NCBI GenBank assembly: GCA_026120185.1
Contig: JANUWF010003368.1
Span: 2,232,001-2,296,000 of the forward strand
Direction: 5' to 3'
Origin: Voacanga thouarsii
Taxonomy: Eukaryota > Streptophyta > Magnoliopsida > Gentianales > Apocynaceae
Length of the DNA stretch: 64,000 bases
A program made the position numbers and the translations under genes. The notes under the pieces are model-generated. The model was not told the origin of the DNA. It made no database searches and saw only the letters and a list, made by a program, of their open reading frames with translations. Each line of letters begins with the position of its first letter. Within the stretch, counting starts at the first letter, position 1. Below are positions 35,641-47,784 of the stretch, one piece after another.

Positions 35641-38310
35641 AGTGTTGGTAGATCCCGGTTCTATGCATTCTTTTGTTACCAATTTATTTATGGGTTCTAT
35701 GGGGAAAAAAGGGAAAAAAATTTCATATGAAATAATTGTTAGCACCCCATTGGGAAAGTAAATGAATAGTGAAAAAAGACATAGGAATTGTAAGATCTTG
35801 GTAGGAGATGAATTATTGAAAGGAGATTTGATATGTTTGCCTATAGAGGATTATGATGCTACCTCGGGTATGGATTGGCTGTCTCAGCATCGTGCTTAAG
35901 TTAAATGTAGACATAAAGTAGTACGTTTCCATCGGCCTGGGAAACTTATATTAGAATTTGTAGGTGAGGCTAGAAGGAAAAGTAATGCTTTTGTATCGAG
36001 ACTTAAGGCCCGAAAGATGATTATAAAATGGTGCACAGGATACTTGGCTCATGTAATTAATAAGCCAAGAGAAGTTAAGAAACCCAAAAGACATCCTTGT
36101 AATGAATGAGTATTTAGATGTTTTTCTAGCGAAATTAAAGAAATTACCGCTAGAAAGAGAAGTAGAATTTTCCATTGATCTAGTGCCATTGGCAGAACTA
36201 ATTTTAGGGACCCCTTATAGAATGGCACCATGGGGAGCTCAAGAAATAAGGAGCGTACCATCGGTAGATCCCGTTTCAATTTCAGGGACCCTTTGCAGGA
36301 GCTCAAGAAATAACTACAGGAATTAATGGAGCAAGGGTTTATTCGACTGAGTGCTTCACCATGAGGAGCACCTGCATTGTTTGTTAAGAAGAAAGATGGG
36401 TCATTTCGGATGTGTGTAGATTATCGAGGATCTAATACAGTGATGGTAAAGAGTAAATATCCCTTACCCATGCTTAATGAACTTTTGATCAGTTGCAAGG
36501 AGTTGGATGTTTCTCAAAATTAGACTTAAGGCAAGGATATTACCAGGTTTGGATTCGAGAAGAAGAAATACCGAAAACAATATTTAACACTTGATATGGA
36601 CATTTTGATTTTGTAGTGATGCCTTTGGTGTTACTAATGCCTCTAGCATTTTTATGGACTTGATGCACCGAACATTTTGACCATACGTAGATAATTTTGT
36701 GGCTATATTCATAGTTGACATTCTGGTATATTCCAAAGATCCCTAAGAACATGAACAACACTTTTGGAAAGTCTTAGGGAAGTTAAGAGAGACTAAATTA
36801 TATGTGAAATTCAGTAAGTATGAGTTTTAGTTGCAAGAAGTAGTATTCTTGGGACATGTGATATCTAAGAATGGGATTATAGTGGATCCTGCAAAAGTTG
36901 AAGCGGTGCTAAATTGGAAACGTCTCGAAACTCCGATCGAGATCTGAAGTTCCCTGAGATTGGCAGGATATTATTAAAGATTTATTGAGGGAACTCACTA
37001 AGATAGTTTCATCTTTGACTCGACCCACCTAAAAAGAAGTTCCTTGTGTTGGAACCAAGAAGCATGAGAGAAATTTCCAGGAGTTAAGAGAAGGATTAAA
37101 TTATGCTCCTGTTCTAATATTGCCAGTGATGGAATCAATTACCGAGATCGGTATTGTATCTTGAAATAGTCTGTGCTAAGACAAGATGTTTTAATGAAGA
37201 CACTTTAAAGTAAGTATACTATCCATTCAGGAGCCATAAAGATGTATTAGGACTTAAAACGGCATTATTAGTAGATTGGTATAAAGAATGATATCTCAGA
37301 TTTTGTAACTCGATGTTTAACTTGTCAGCAAGTGAAGCCGATTAGCAACGACGTGAAGAGTATTGCCGTTGTTACCCAACTCTCTCATGGAAATGGAGTG
37401 ACATTACTATGGATTTCATTCCAGGATTGCCCATGGTAGTAGGATAGTAAGATATTATATAGGTGATAGTGGATCGATTGACTAAGTCCGCTCATTTCAT
37501 CCCTATCAATCAATAGGATTCTCTAGAGAAGTTATGTAAAATCTATATGGAGGAAGTAATCAGACTTCATAGAGTACCTTCTAGTATTGTGTCGAACCGA
37601 GACCCTAGATTTACTTTGAAATTTTGCACTAAATTGCAACAAAGATATGGGACAACCGTAAAGTTCAGTACAACAGCGCACCCACAAACAGATGAACAGA
37701 TAAAACAAGTGAATAGAGCATTGAAAGACATGTTGAGGACCTGTGCTTTGAATTTTAAGTAGATTGATAATTTAGAGTATGCATAATTTGCATACGAATT
37801 GGAATGGTCCCGTTTGAGGCTTTATATGGAAGAAAATGTCATTGTTGGAAGCAACGTTATGCAGATCGACGTAGGAGAGATTTGAAATTTACTAAAAGGA
37901 TCATGTATTCTTGAAGTTGGCTCCATAACGACAATTGGGAATCAAAGAACAAGAAAAGACGCCAGACCATACCATATTGTCGAGAGGATTGGGAAAATAG
38001 CCTATTGATTGGAGTAATTAGTAGAACTTCAAGTTATTCACGGTGTGTCTTATGTATCCCAACTTCGAAAGTATGTGGCTGATCCTACTGACATTGAACG
38101 AAGAACCTATTGAGATGATTTTAAGCTTGAAGAATGAGGAAAAGCCTATTAAAATCTTGGAGTATGTTGAAAAGGAATTGTGGAATGAGAAAATTCCACT
38201 TGTACAAGTATCATGGAATCATTATTTTGTGTAAGATGCAACTTAGGAAAATGAAAGCGAAGATGTTGAAAAAGTACCTAGGTTTATTTCAAGAGTAAAC
38301 CAATTTTGAG
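35600..38310 (+). pseudogene. Tekay-like pol of element B (protease, RT, integrase, C-terminal tail), decayed
   Basis: Domains in order: protease with VLVDPGSMHSFV (about 35642-35680), where the catalytic D-S/T-G reads D-P-G; reverse transcriptase with [21 protein letters not shown] (about 36369-36431, given as a region), [10 protein letters not shown] (about 36513) and VMPFGVTNASSIF. The YVDD-type box reads FIVDILVYSK (about 36705-36735), losing the first aspartate. RNase H is mostly absent (about 36950-37200). The integrase shows a zinc-site remnant CLTCQQVKP (about 37315) and core motifs DRLTKSAHFIP (about 37470), SNRDPRFT and HPQTDEQIKQVNRALKDMLR (37590-37745). The C-terminal segment IKILEYVEKELWNEKIPLVQ (about 38140-38205) is typical of chromoviruses. 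Many stops exclude function. Confidence 0.8.
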
Positions 38311-38325
38311 CACAAAATTTTTTGT

Positions 38326-38338
38326 AAGGAGGGGAGAA
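38326..38338 (+). other. Polypurine tract of Tekay element B
   Basis: AAGGAGGGGAGAA directly precedes the 3' LTR start at 38339, as expected for the plus-strand primer. Confidence 0.9.
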
Positions 38339-41300
38339 TGTAACACCCCACCTTTTACTTTCAATTGACTACTATTTGTAATAGGATGAAAATTTATATT
38401 AATGACCAGAAGATGATTGGTATAATGAGACGAATATTTCGGTATAATAATATCTTGTTGGGACTTGGATGTAATTATTGGATTTGTTCAACTCGTACCC
38501 TAAATTTTCGGAAGGCTATTATTATTAACGAAATAAGAATTGTAGGGTACTCTGAAAAGAGAAATTGATCAGTGCGATAAAACACACGTTTTGGTGTGAA
38601 TTATACTACTCGGGATATCGGGGGTATTTTTGTTATTTTGACCGCGCCCGCGACTTTAACTACAAATTTGACCAAGTAGAGAAGGAATTGAAGAATTTAA
38701 GTGTTACCAATGAATTTAGTGAAATTTTTGAAGTTGATTAGTAAAATAAAATATTTTTCCGTTACGGACCTGATTTTGGTCATTTCTGAAGAAAATAGGA
38801 AAATGTAGTTGAAAATGGGACGTGTGGCTTCTCGTGATTGGTGGCCAAGGACAAGTGTCAAATAATAAGAAGATGCATGAAAGATTCATGCATGCATGAC
38901 TTCTTAAATAAGCTTTGCAAAATAAATGAAAAATGATGTGTAATTTTGTGATTGTAACACATCACTCGTGGACCCATTTGATTAAGGTCTTAAGCAATAT
39001 AATTGGCTAATATTTAGACCAGGAGAAGATGAATGGCTGCAAATTGGCCAAGAATTTTGTTGGCCATGCAAGGAGAAATAAGGGAATTTTTGTGGAGAAA
39101 ACAAAGTGGTTGGTGTGTAAAGTTTATATTGGAACACACCTATGTTGTAACCACAATATGTTTAATTAAATTAATATTTCTTGGCCAAATTTCTGATGAA
39201 GAATGGCGGTGAAGAGGTTGATTTACAGCCATATTTTTGTCCAGCCTTGGAGAAAGAAAAGCAAGAGAAAATAAGAAAGAAAAGGTTGAGAAAAACCAAG
39301 AGAAAAAGGAAAAGGAGAGAGAAAGAAAGAAGTGTGTGTGTTCTTGGCGCAAAATCACACCAAATAGCTTCAAATACATGGTAAAACCCTACCTTTCTTG
39401 AATTAAAATTGTTGTTGGGTAAATTATGATTATGATGATGTGAATTTTAACATAAAAACATGACTTTCATGTATTGATTTCGGATCAAAGCTAAGGTTTG
39501 TGAACTTTTCTGTATGAACTTTATATATGCTTGTATATGTGCCGGCTGCCTAAGGGACTTTGAATGATGTTTTGCGTGAGGAAGAATTGAATAATTATGG
39601 TAGCTTGAAGGCTTATTTTCGGTTGAAGAGGTGATGATCAAAGTAGGGTAAAAATGGAATTTACTTGGTTGGAAAAATGGTTCAAAGTAGCTTTTGATTA
39701 GAAGAGATGAATTTGTGTTGAATAAGTGTGACTTCGTGAGCTACTAGAAATATGGAAATTCAGAATTAAAGATGATTTGATGGAGAATTGAATGAATTAA
39801 TGGTTCTAAGGTGTTAAAAATTAAAGGAGAACAAAGGAAAGCATGAATAGTAAAAGTGAGGTAAAACCGCTGGGGCAGTTTTTGCCCAGTACCATGCCTC
39901 AAGAACCAGAATTATGGAAAAGGGCTTATAAAAAATTAAATTTAAGAGTCTTACGGTCATTTTGGTATATCATAGAGCCAAAATGGAGTTTTGAATTGAA
40001 AGTTATGTCCAAAACAAAATCATGTGTTAAAGCAGCAAAATTCCAGAATTTTGCTTAGAAGGTGGTTGAACTTAAAAATGATTAATTGTGTGATTTTGGA
40101 TGAAATAATTGGGGAAATATGAAGTGAATCCCTTGTTTATGAAGGAATAATTTATGTGGAAAAATAAAAACGAAAGAATCGACCAAATGAAGAAAAAACG
40201 ATGTGAACGAAGGTTGAACGTTTTCCTTAACGTCGGCCCCGTCGGTTGACCGTCGGCTAATTGTCGGCTAAATGTCAGTTGGATGTCGGTTACCCGTTGG
40301 GCATGTCGGCTGGACGTCGGCTATTTTTTGGCCAAACACGAGTTGACCCGAAAACTATATTTGGTGTAGGTTTAGCGATAAACGGCCAACGGAACGTAAA
40401 AAATGATAGTGACGGTGATTAAATGGCCGTGAACGGAAAGGGTTACTTAGGACACAAGGTGAGTTCCTTTGATTTCTAAAACCTTTTTAAAGCTAGTGTG
40501 CTTCACTTTTCCATCAAATGCTATGTTATATACCATTTTGAAAATCCTTAAATATGTTTAAGGTTTATTGAGCAAGATTTGTTTTTATGCTATCTCGTGC
40601 TTGAATGAATTTCATGATTAGCTTGGAAACTTTAACGGATGATTAAAGTATGGTTTTGTAAATTTAGTCCTTTTGGATTACATGCTTAGGATTTTCAGAA
40701 AACGGTAATTTTTGGAATCGAGTATTCGTAAATTGACCAGAATGCCCTTATTGGAACATTTTATAGAAATGTGTTTGGAAACTTTGAATTTAATCCTCTT
40801 TTCGGATTATAATTCTAGATTTCTTGAAATGAGTTTTTTTTGGAATCGGGTATTTGGAAAATAATCCAAATGTCCTTTTTGGAATGTTTATGAAAACTTT
40901 TGGAATCGGGTATACGGTAAATGACTGAAATACCCTTATTAGAACTTTTGTGAATACTTTTCAAATCAAATAAGGGTAAAATGACCCGAATACCCTCAGA
41001 ATGTCTTTTGGAATTGGGTATGGGTAAAATGACCTAAATACCCTTAAAAATGACTTTTGTGATCTAGTACGTGGAAAATGACTGGATACTCTTGGAAACA
41101 TATTTTGATGTGTGAACAGAACTCTTTATCTTGTTTCAATATGATTTTGGAAAATGATCTCTCATGATGAGATTGACTTTTGAAAAATGACTTTTGATCT
41201 CTAAAATTGTTTATTGGCTTGATGTGCCTATGGAATGAATTGATTGGCTCTGTGGAGCCTCTATGATTAATGATCTGACTTGCGAGTTAGCGGGATCAAA

Positions 41301-41803
41301 TTCTAAAAATGTAATTTTGCTACCAAAATATTTTGATTTGAAAGTCCTGCGGGATCAGATAACCTTTTGGCTTGATCAATCAGAAGGGGTTGGTATTGGT
41401 AACGTTGAGTACTCAGCAAGGACTTTGATCTTTTTGTTAGCTCATGTTAGAGGTAGACGACTGCAAGTAAGCTAGCTAGTTCTAGGGATTGTCTTACTCC
41501 AAATAGGGTGATAGAACATTGAGACAAGTCGTCCTAGCTAGTCATTTAGCACCTGACAATTGCTGCGTCTGCAGGAGCTTCTTATTTTGAGTAATTCGCT
41601 GGATGTCGGGTAGGGACACTCGGTGCGTTTGACTCCTTACCACCTCGATGGTGATTGATGTCAGGATTGGGACCCCTGGCTTCTAGTGGCAAGTAAAAGA
41701 TTGTGTGCTGCGGTACACTAGGTATGTTGTTGTATACCTAAGCAAAAGTACGCTGCGGTGTACTTATTCCGGCGACACACAGTTGAGTATTAGAGGCTGC
41801 GGC

Positions 41804-43845
41804 TGATGGAAAAACGCAGAACAGGAAGCCATGGATGGGAAAAACAGAGATAAAAAAAAAAAATTAAACGCGAGCCATAAAGGCCATGCGGAAGCGTGAA
41901 GATCATACCTTTGCGTTCCTTAACCCTCCTAGGTTGCGTAGGAATAGATTGAACGGCTGGAATCGCCTCACTTTGCATAGTTGAAGGAGCTTCCGGTTGA
42001 ACACCAGCTAGCCTTCGACTTCGTCTTGTTTGCATTAACGCTTAACTCTCCAGCTCTCGGGATATTCCTCAGCCTAACCTCTAGTCGGTGAACACTATGG
42101 TGAAGAGGAAGGGTCTCAATTCTCCTTGGTTCGTTCGATATTGATTAGCAAAGAACAAGAGAAAAACAAGAAGAAGAAGAGAGCCTTTGAGAGAGAGAGA
42201 GAGAGACTCACGTGAGTCTTTGATTGGGAAAGAAAAATAATTAGTGTTTTTTCTTTTCAAAGAGTTGTTTATATTTAGCCAAAATTAGGTCTCTCAATCT
42301 CTGATAAACATATCCCCCGGATTTCAAAATACCCGGATGTTATCCTGAGAAACAGTTTGGCCTAACCTTAAACTCCTCTTAACCGTATCTGGAAAAAACC
42401 CTAAGGTCCAAGCTGTTGGGCCAGATAAATATTTATTATTTTTCTTGGACCCAAAAGGCCCAAAATAATAAGTATTAATTATTTATTTTCTGGGCTTACA
42501 TAAGTAACCCAATAAATAATTAATGAGCCCAAATGAACCATAATAATTAATCTTTAATTATTTATTTCTTGGGCCTATACAAATAACCCAATAAATAATT
42601 AAACATTAATTATTTCCCCTAGTTTAAGCCCAGGTTAATTTCTTAATTATTCATACTGGACCTAGGCCCTGAATAATTAATTAACCAAATAAACTAGATA
42701 ATTAATTTCTCTCAACTACTATTTTATTTATTTATTTATTTATTTTATTCCAGTCCAATAATAAATTAGACTTCCTGAATAAAATAAAACAAAACAAAAT
42801 AAAATAAAATCCTCTTCAACTGAGACCAATTCCTCAACCCAAAAATAGTTAGGACTTACGGCTATCCCGAGGACCAAAAAGACACATCGCCTTGGTCGCT
42901 AAAATGACCAAAATACCCCTGCTATATAAATAGCTGTATTTTGCATTTTAAATATTTTCTAATATCACCATAAGGAAATATTGACCCCAAGGACAATGCT
43001 GCATTCGCAAAGTCTCCGACCTACAGGTGAAATGACTAAAATACCCCTCTACACATCGCCGTACATTTAGAGAGGAAGAAGTGTACTAACACCCCTCTAA
43101 ATGACATCTACCATCCTTAGGCTTCTAGTCCAATGATCCACGACTTCCTGGAGTGTTTCCGCTTTCCAAGGGAGCTACCCTAAAGCAAACATCCAAGTCA
43201 TGTTTCCCAGGGCCCTGGATAATTTAGACCATTCGGACAACCACAAGGGGCGACATAGTGCAGAAACTATCTTGTATAAGTCTGTCTTAACTAACTAGTC
43301 ACACATACCCAACATACAAGTATATTGGCCCTATGATAGAACCTCAACTACAGCAAATCAAAGTATATGCTTCCAGCTTCGCTAGACCACCAACTCATAC
43401 TCAAGTCGTAGAGTACTAGTCCACGCTGTAGCGGTAGTAGTCTAGGTTTCTACCATATAGTACTTTGAGAAACCACTACTATAGGTCCTGTTCCACGTAT
43501 TCGAAATACGCTTATGTCATGAAGTGAGTGGACTACCCACTGGCTAAAGGTAAGCTATTCCCCATTTGGAATTCATAACATAATAACCTAAACACGATGA
43601 GGTTCCCAGTCTCATCAATAGGTTAGGAACAAATGTTTATGTGTTAAATAACCCGTGATCCATACCTTACTGTGAAAGACCACCATTCACATGGATCACT
43701 TATTTAAACACAATGGGTCTGTTCCAAACGAAAATCGTGCACAAACAAAAAGTAAATCCACAAACAATTTCTGAAAATAAATTCTTTTATTAAATAATTC
43801 GATTTTACATCAGAAACCTAGTCTAAGAGGGCATACAATCCAACA
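41804..43845 (-). repeat. 3' LTR of copia element E
   Basis: 2042 bp; in element sense it starts TGTTGGATTGTATGCCC and ends GCCATCA-like (CCATCA). It contains a (TTTA)n run (about 42723-42748), a (GA)n run (about 42190-42207), an ~80-bp tandem duplication built on AATTATTTATTT (about 42477-42610), and a copy of the short basic ORF (ATG at about 42035). Confidence 0.95.
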
Positions 43846-43858
43846 ATCTCCCACTTGC
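43846..43858 (-). other. Polypurine tract of copia element E
   Basis: On the - strand, GCAAGTGGGAGAT immediately precedes TGTTGGATTG of the 3' LTR. Confidence 0.8.
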
Positions 43859-43867
43859 ACTCTAAGA

Positions 43868-45398
43868 CTAGGTAAGTCCATAGGTGCCCACCCCTATGGC
43901 GTCTAAGTGTCTCTTGAAGACTCTCTCAGCCAAAGGTTTGGTGAATGGGTCTGCTAGATTATTTTCTGAGGTAATATGCTCCACCACGACTTCCCGTCTC
44001 TGGATGAAATTCCGGATCAGGTGGTATTTTCTCTCGATGTGTTTCCCCTTCTTGTGGTTCCGAGGCTCCTTAGATTGCGACACTACTCCATTGTTGTCAC
44101 AATACATCACAACCGGCCTATCCATATGTGGTACGACTCCAAGTTCTGAAGAAACTTCCGGAGCCAGACTGCTTCCTTGGACACCTCCGAAGCTGCCACA
44201 TACTCAGCTTCCATGGTTGAGTTAGCAAAACAAGATTGCTTGATACTCCTCCTTGAAATTGCTTCTCCAGACAAGGTGAAGACATATCCGCTAGTGGATT
44301 TTCTCTCATCCTTATCCGCCTGGAAGTCTGAGTCTGTGTATCCTGTAGGAACCAAGTCATCAGCCCTGTAAACCAGCATATAATCTCTCGTTCCCTTGAG
44401 GTACTTGAGAATATGCTTTACAGCTTGCCAATGAACCTCCCCTGGGTTTGACTGATATCTGCTAACTAAGCCCACGGCAAAGTAGATATATGGCCTAGTA
44501 TACAGCATGGCGTACATGAGACTTCCCACCGCCGAAGCGTAGGGAATCCTACTCATTCTGTCCTTTTCTTCTTGAGACTTATTTCTTCTTGAGACTTAGG
44601 ACAGTCCTTCGAAGAAAATGACAACCCATGTCTGCAAGGGATTAGAGCTCCCTTGCATGAGTCCATGCTGTATTTGGCCAGCATATTGTCAATGTATGTT
44701 GCTTAGGATAATCCTAACATTCTCTGCTTCCTATTTCTAAGAAGCCTAATCCCGAGAATGTAGCTGGCTTCTCCCAAGTCCTTCATACTGAATTGACTAG
44801 ACAGCCAAACCTTTGTAGATGACAATGTCCCAACATCATTTCCAATGAGTAGAATGTCATCCACATACAGGACAAGAAAAACCACATTGATGCCTTCAAG
44901 TTTCCTGTACACGCATGGTTCATCTTCGTTTTGAATAAAACCATAAGACTTTACAGTCTCATCAAAACGAATGTTCCATGCTCTTGATGCCTGCTTAAGT
45001 CCATAAATGGACTTCTTAAGCTTGCAAACCATGTGTTCCTGGCCTTCAGCAATGAAGCCTTCCGGTTGGGACTTATAGATGTCTTCGCTAAGATGGCCAT
45101 TCAAGAATGCCATCTTGACATCCATTTGCCATATCTCGTAGTCATAGTGACAGGCAATGGCAAGGAGGATGTGAATGGATTTAAGCATGGCTACCGGGGA
45201 AAAGGTTTCCTCATAGTCGATACCCTCTTTCTGAGTATTCCCTTTCGCCACAAGCCTAGCTTTGAAGGTTTCCACCTTCCCATCCGCTCCTCTCTTCCTC
45301 TTGTATACCCACTTGCACCCAATGGGTTTTATCCCTTCAGGTGAAGCTACAAGATCCCAAACCTGATTGAGGTACATAGTCTCAATCTCGGCTTTCAT
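43868..45398 (-). pseudogene. Copia element E reverse transcriptase and RNase H
   Basis: The RT frame is open from 45398 to 44703. It includes NQVWDLVASPEG, KWVYKRKRGADG, ARLVAKG, YEETFSPVAMLKSI, QMDVKMAFLNG, KLKKSIYGLKQASRAWN, and the catalytic box LYVDDIL at 44856-44870. The YVDD motif is intact. A break at about 44703-44557 (stop plus a local duplication of CTTCTTGAGACTTA around 44572-44600) separates it from RNase H: SAVGSLMYAM, GYTDSDFQADKDERKSTSGY and TMEAEYVAAS in one frame (44556-44107). The next frame (44125-43868) has MYCDNNGVVSQSKEP, HIERKYHLIR and LADPFTKPLAERVF. RT and RNase H together make the DNA copy. Only a few lesions, consistent with a young copy. Confidence 0.9.
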
Positions 45399-46990
45399 TG
45401 TTTCATGCTACAGATTTGCATCGGCATCAGCAATAGCCTCCTCGTATCTAGCGGGGTCTTGTTCCTGATGGTCGGAAACCAGCTCAAAGGCTTCTCCAGT
45501 CCATCTATCCGGAACCCTAGACACTCTCCCACTACGACGAGGCTCCATTTGTACAGTGTTCTTGAGGCCGTGCCTCTTCTTGTTCCAAAATCGGGTCGAC
45601 AGAAGTTGATTCCATAGATAACTTCTCCCGAAGTTCCAACCTCGTTGAACCTTTAGTGGAAGTACTTTGATCATCTTCCAAGTATCTAGCATTGGTACCG
45701 ACTAGTACTTTCTGCTCCTTAGGATGATAAAAATAGCCTCCTTTTGTCCCTTTTGGATACCCAACAAAATAGCATAATTCGATCTTGGTTCCAACTTGTC
45801 TCCCTTGATCGAGACATAAGTCGGACACCCCCAAATCCCGAGATGATTCGGACTTGGCTTACGCCCATCCACATCTCATAGGGAGCCCTAGGTACCGACT
45901 TGGAAGGCACCAAGTTCGTAATATATGCCGTTGTTTCCAGGGCATATCCCCAAAAGGACACCGGAAGAGTAGCATGAGACATCATGCTTCGGACCATTTC
46001 CATCAACGTCCTGTTCCTTCTCTCGCCTACTCCGTCTCGTCGGGGGTTCCTGCGCAGAGAGCTGGGATACTATCCCATGATGTACCATGTAGTCCTTGAA
46101 TTCACCTAGGAGGTACTCTCTACCACGATCCGATCGTAAGGTTTTGATTAATTTACCTATCCGACGCTCCACTTCAGCCTTAAACTTTTTGAACTTGTCA
46201 AAAGAGTCAGACTTGCGTATCATCAGGTAAATGTAACCATACCTCGTACAATCATCCGTGAAAGTGATGAAGTACTCAAAACCTCCCCTAGCTGGTGTAG
46301 ACAATGGACCGCACACATCAGTGTGAACAAGACTCAACACCTCCTTGGCTCTATCCGCCTTTAGTGTAAAAGACCTTTTGGTCATTTTTCCCATCAGGCA
46401 AGATTCACACTGAGGCCAACTTTCCAATCTCAATGAGCCCAAAGGCCCATCATGGATTAGCCTCTGAATCCTGGTTGAGTTAATATGACCCAACCTCGAG
46501 TGCCAAAGGTATGAATCATTGATATTGGTCTTTCTCTTCTTAGTTAAAGGTTCGTACAGTAGCGTTATTTGATTGGTTGTTAATAGGGTTTAAAAAGAAC
46601 AAATTTCCATACATGTGCCCAAGACATAAAATTTCTCCATCTCTACCGATAGAAATACCGTAATGGAAAGATACGTAATATCCTTGATTAATAAGTTTTG
46701 CAACCGAAATCAAATTTTGACGAAAACCAGGTACATATAAAATGTCTTTTAAAACCACTATCTTATTACAATAAAAAATAAGATCCAGCCTCTCCCACCG
46801 CAAAGGCCCGGACTTGTGCTCCATTACCTACTCGAAGCCCATGTTCGCCCTTCTTGAGTCTTCTTATCTTCCTAAACCCCCGCAAGGAGTTACGTATATG
46901 ATCGATGGCTCCCGAATCAACAATCCAAGTGGAAGTTGATCCTACCATTGATATGGACTCTAGATAGTAAACATTACCTCGTGGGGTTTT
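45399..46990 (-). pseudogene. Copia element E protease and integrase
   Basis: The protease shows WIVDSGAIDHI (about 46936-46904), with the DSG catalytic triad intact. The GAG-pre-integrase segment (46824-46540) has ILYVPGFRQNLISVAKL. The integrase zinc site LGHINSTRIQRL...CESCLMGK lies at about 46493-46380. The DDE core follows: HTDVCGPLSTPARGGFEYF (first Asp, about 46340), LRSDRGREYL (second Asp, about 46125), then a frameshift near 46040 before RTLMEMVRSMMSHA with the expected glutamate region. A further segment (45834-45408) holds FVGYPKGTKGGYFYHP and the connector RRSGRVSRVPDRW that precedes RT. Two or more frameshifts disable it. Confidence 0.85.
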
Positions 46991-47784
46991 TCTTGGCTCG
47001 AAGATCCGGACACTCCTTTTTCCAGTGTCCCTTCTTTCCACACTTGAAGCACTTGCCCTTTGGTTTGTCCTTGGGCTGGTTCTTGGGTCAGGCTGTCGCA
47101 TTCCCCTTCTTCCTCTTGAACTTTTTGGGCTTAGGCCCGGCTTCTTGAAGAAGAGGCCTTAGCAATCATGGCCTTAGACTCGCGGCTTCATGACCTTCTC
47201 CGCCATCCGGAGCTCCTTCATCGGCTCGATCAAACTCATGTTCAACTTGTTCATGTTATAGTTTAACTTGAACCGAGTGAAAGAGCCCGGTAGAGATTCG
47301 AGAACCATGTCCACTTGGCTCTCGGGGTCAATGACAGCCCCTAAGATTTTTGCCTCCTCGAAAGCAAGCAATCATCTTGAGCATATGCTCTCGGACCGAT
47401 GCTCCCTCAGCCATCTTAGTGTTTACAATTGTTCGCAGAGCCTCCCGCCTTGCGGGCCGGCTCTTGTCCGCGAACATAGTTGCCAAAGATTGACTTATGT
47501 CATATGCGTAAGCCATGTGCTCGTGTTTTGATCGGAGCACATTAGACATAGAAGCTAACATATAGCAACGTGCCATTTCATCGACTTTCTTCCATGCCTT
47601 TTCAGCCTCTCGCTCTTCGACGGTGGAACCTTCCCCGATAACGAGGCGGTGTTTCGTAAATGACATACTTACTCCTCACTGTGAGTATTATGTCCAGGTT
47701 CCTTTTCCAGTCCACATAGTTTGGACCCGTTAACTTATTCTCCCCGAGAATAACGGCCAATGGACTAAAAGAACCTCCCACCAT
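46991..47784 (-). pseudogene. Copia element E gag
   Basis: The gag starts at ATG 47784 (MVGGSFSPLAVILGENKLTG). The frame is disturbed near 47640. It then reads DEMARCYMLASMSNVLRSKH, an EMFADKSRPAR-like stretch and EGASVREHMLKMI (47600-47380), and another frame gives DMVLESLPGSFTRFKLNYNM (about 47310-47250). These are UBN2/gag-type motifs of Tork-like elements. The zinc knuckle CFKCGKKGHWKKEC (about 47050-47010) is complete but in a different frame from the following protease. The frame is open for at least 15 codons upstream of the ATG, which matters for the possible splice from the LTR exon. Confidence 0.85.

Noticed and set aside
45033..45344. 103-codon + strand frame opposite copia RT
   Set aside because: It is a shadow of the conserved - strand RT domain.
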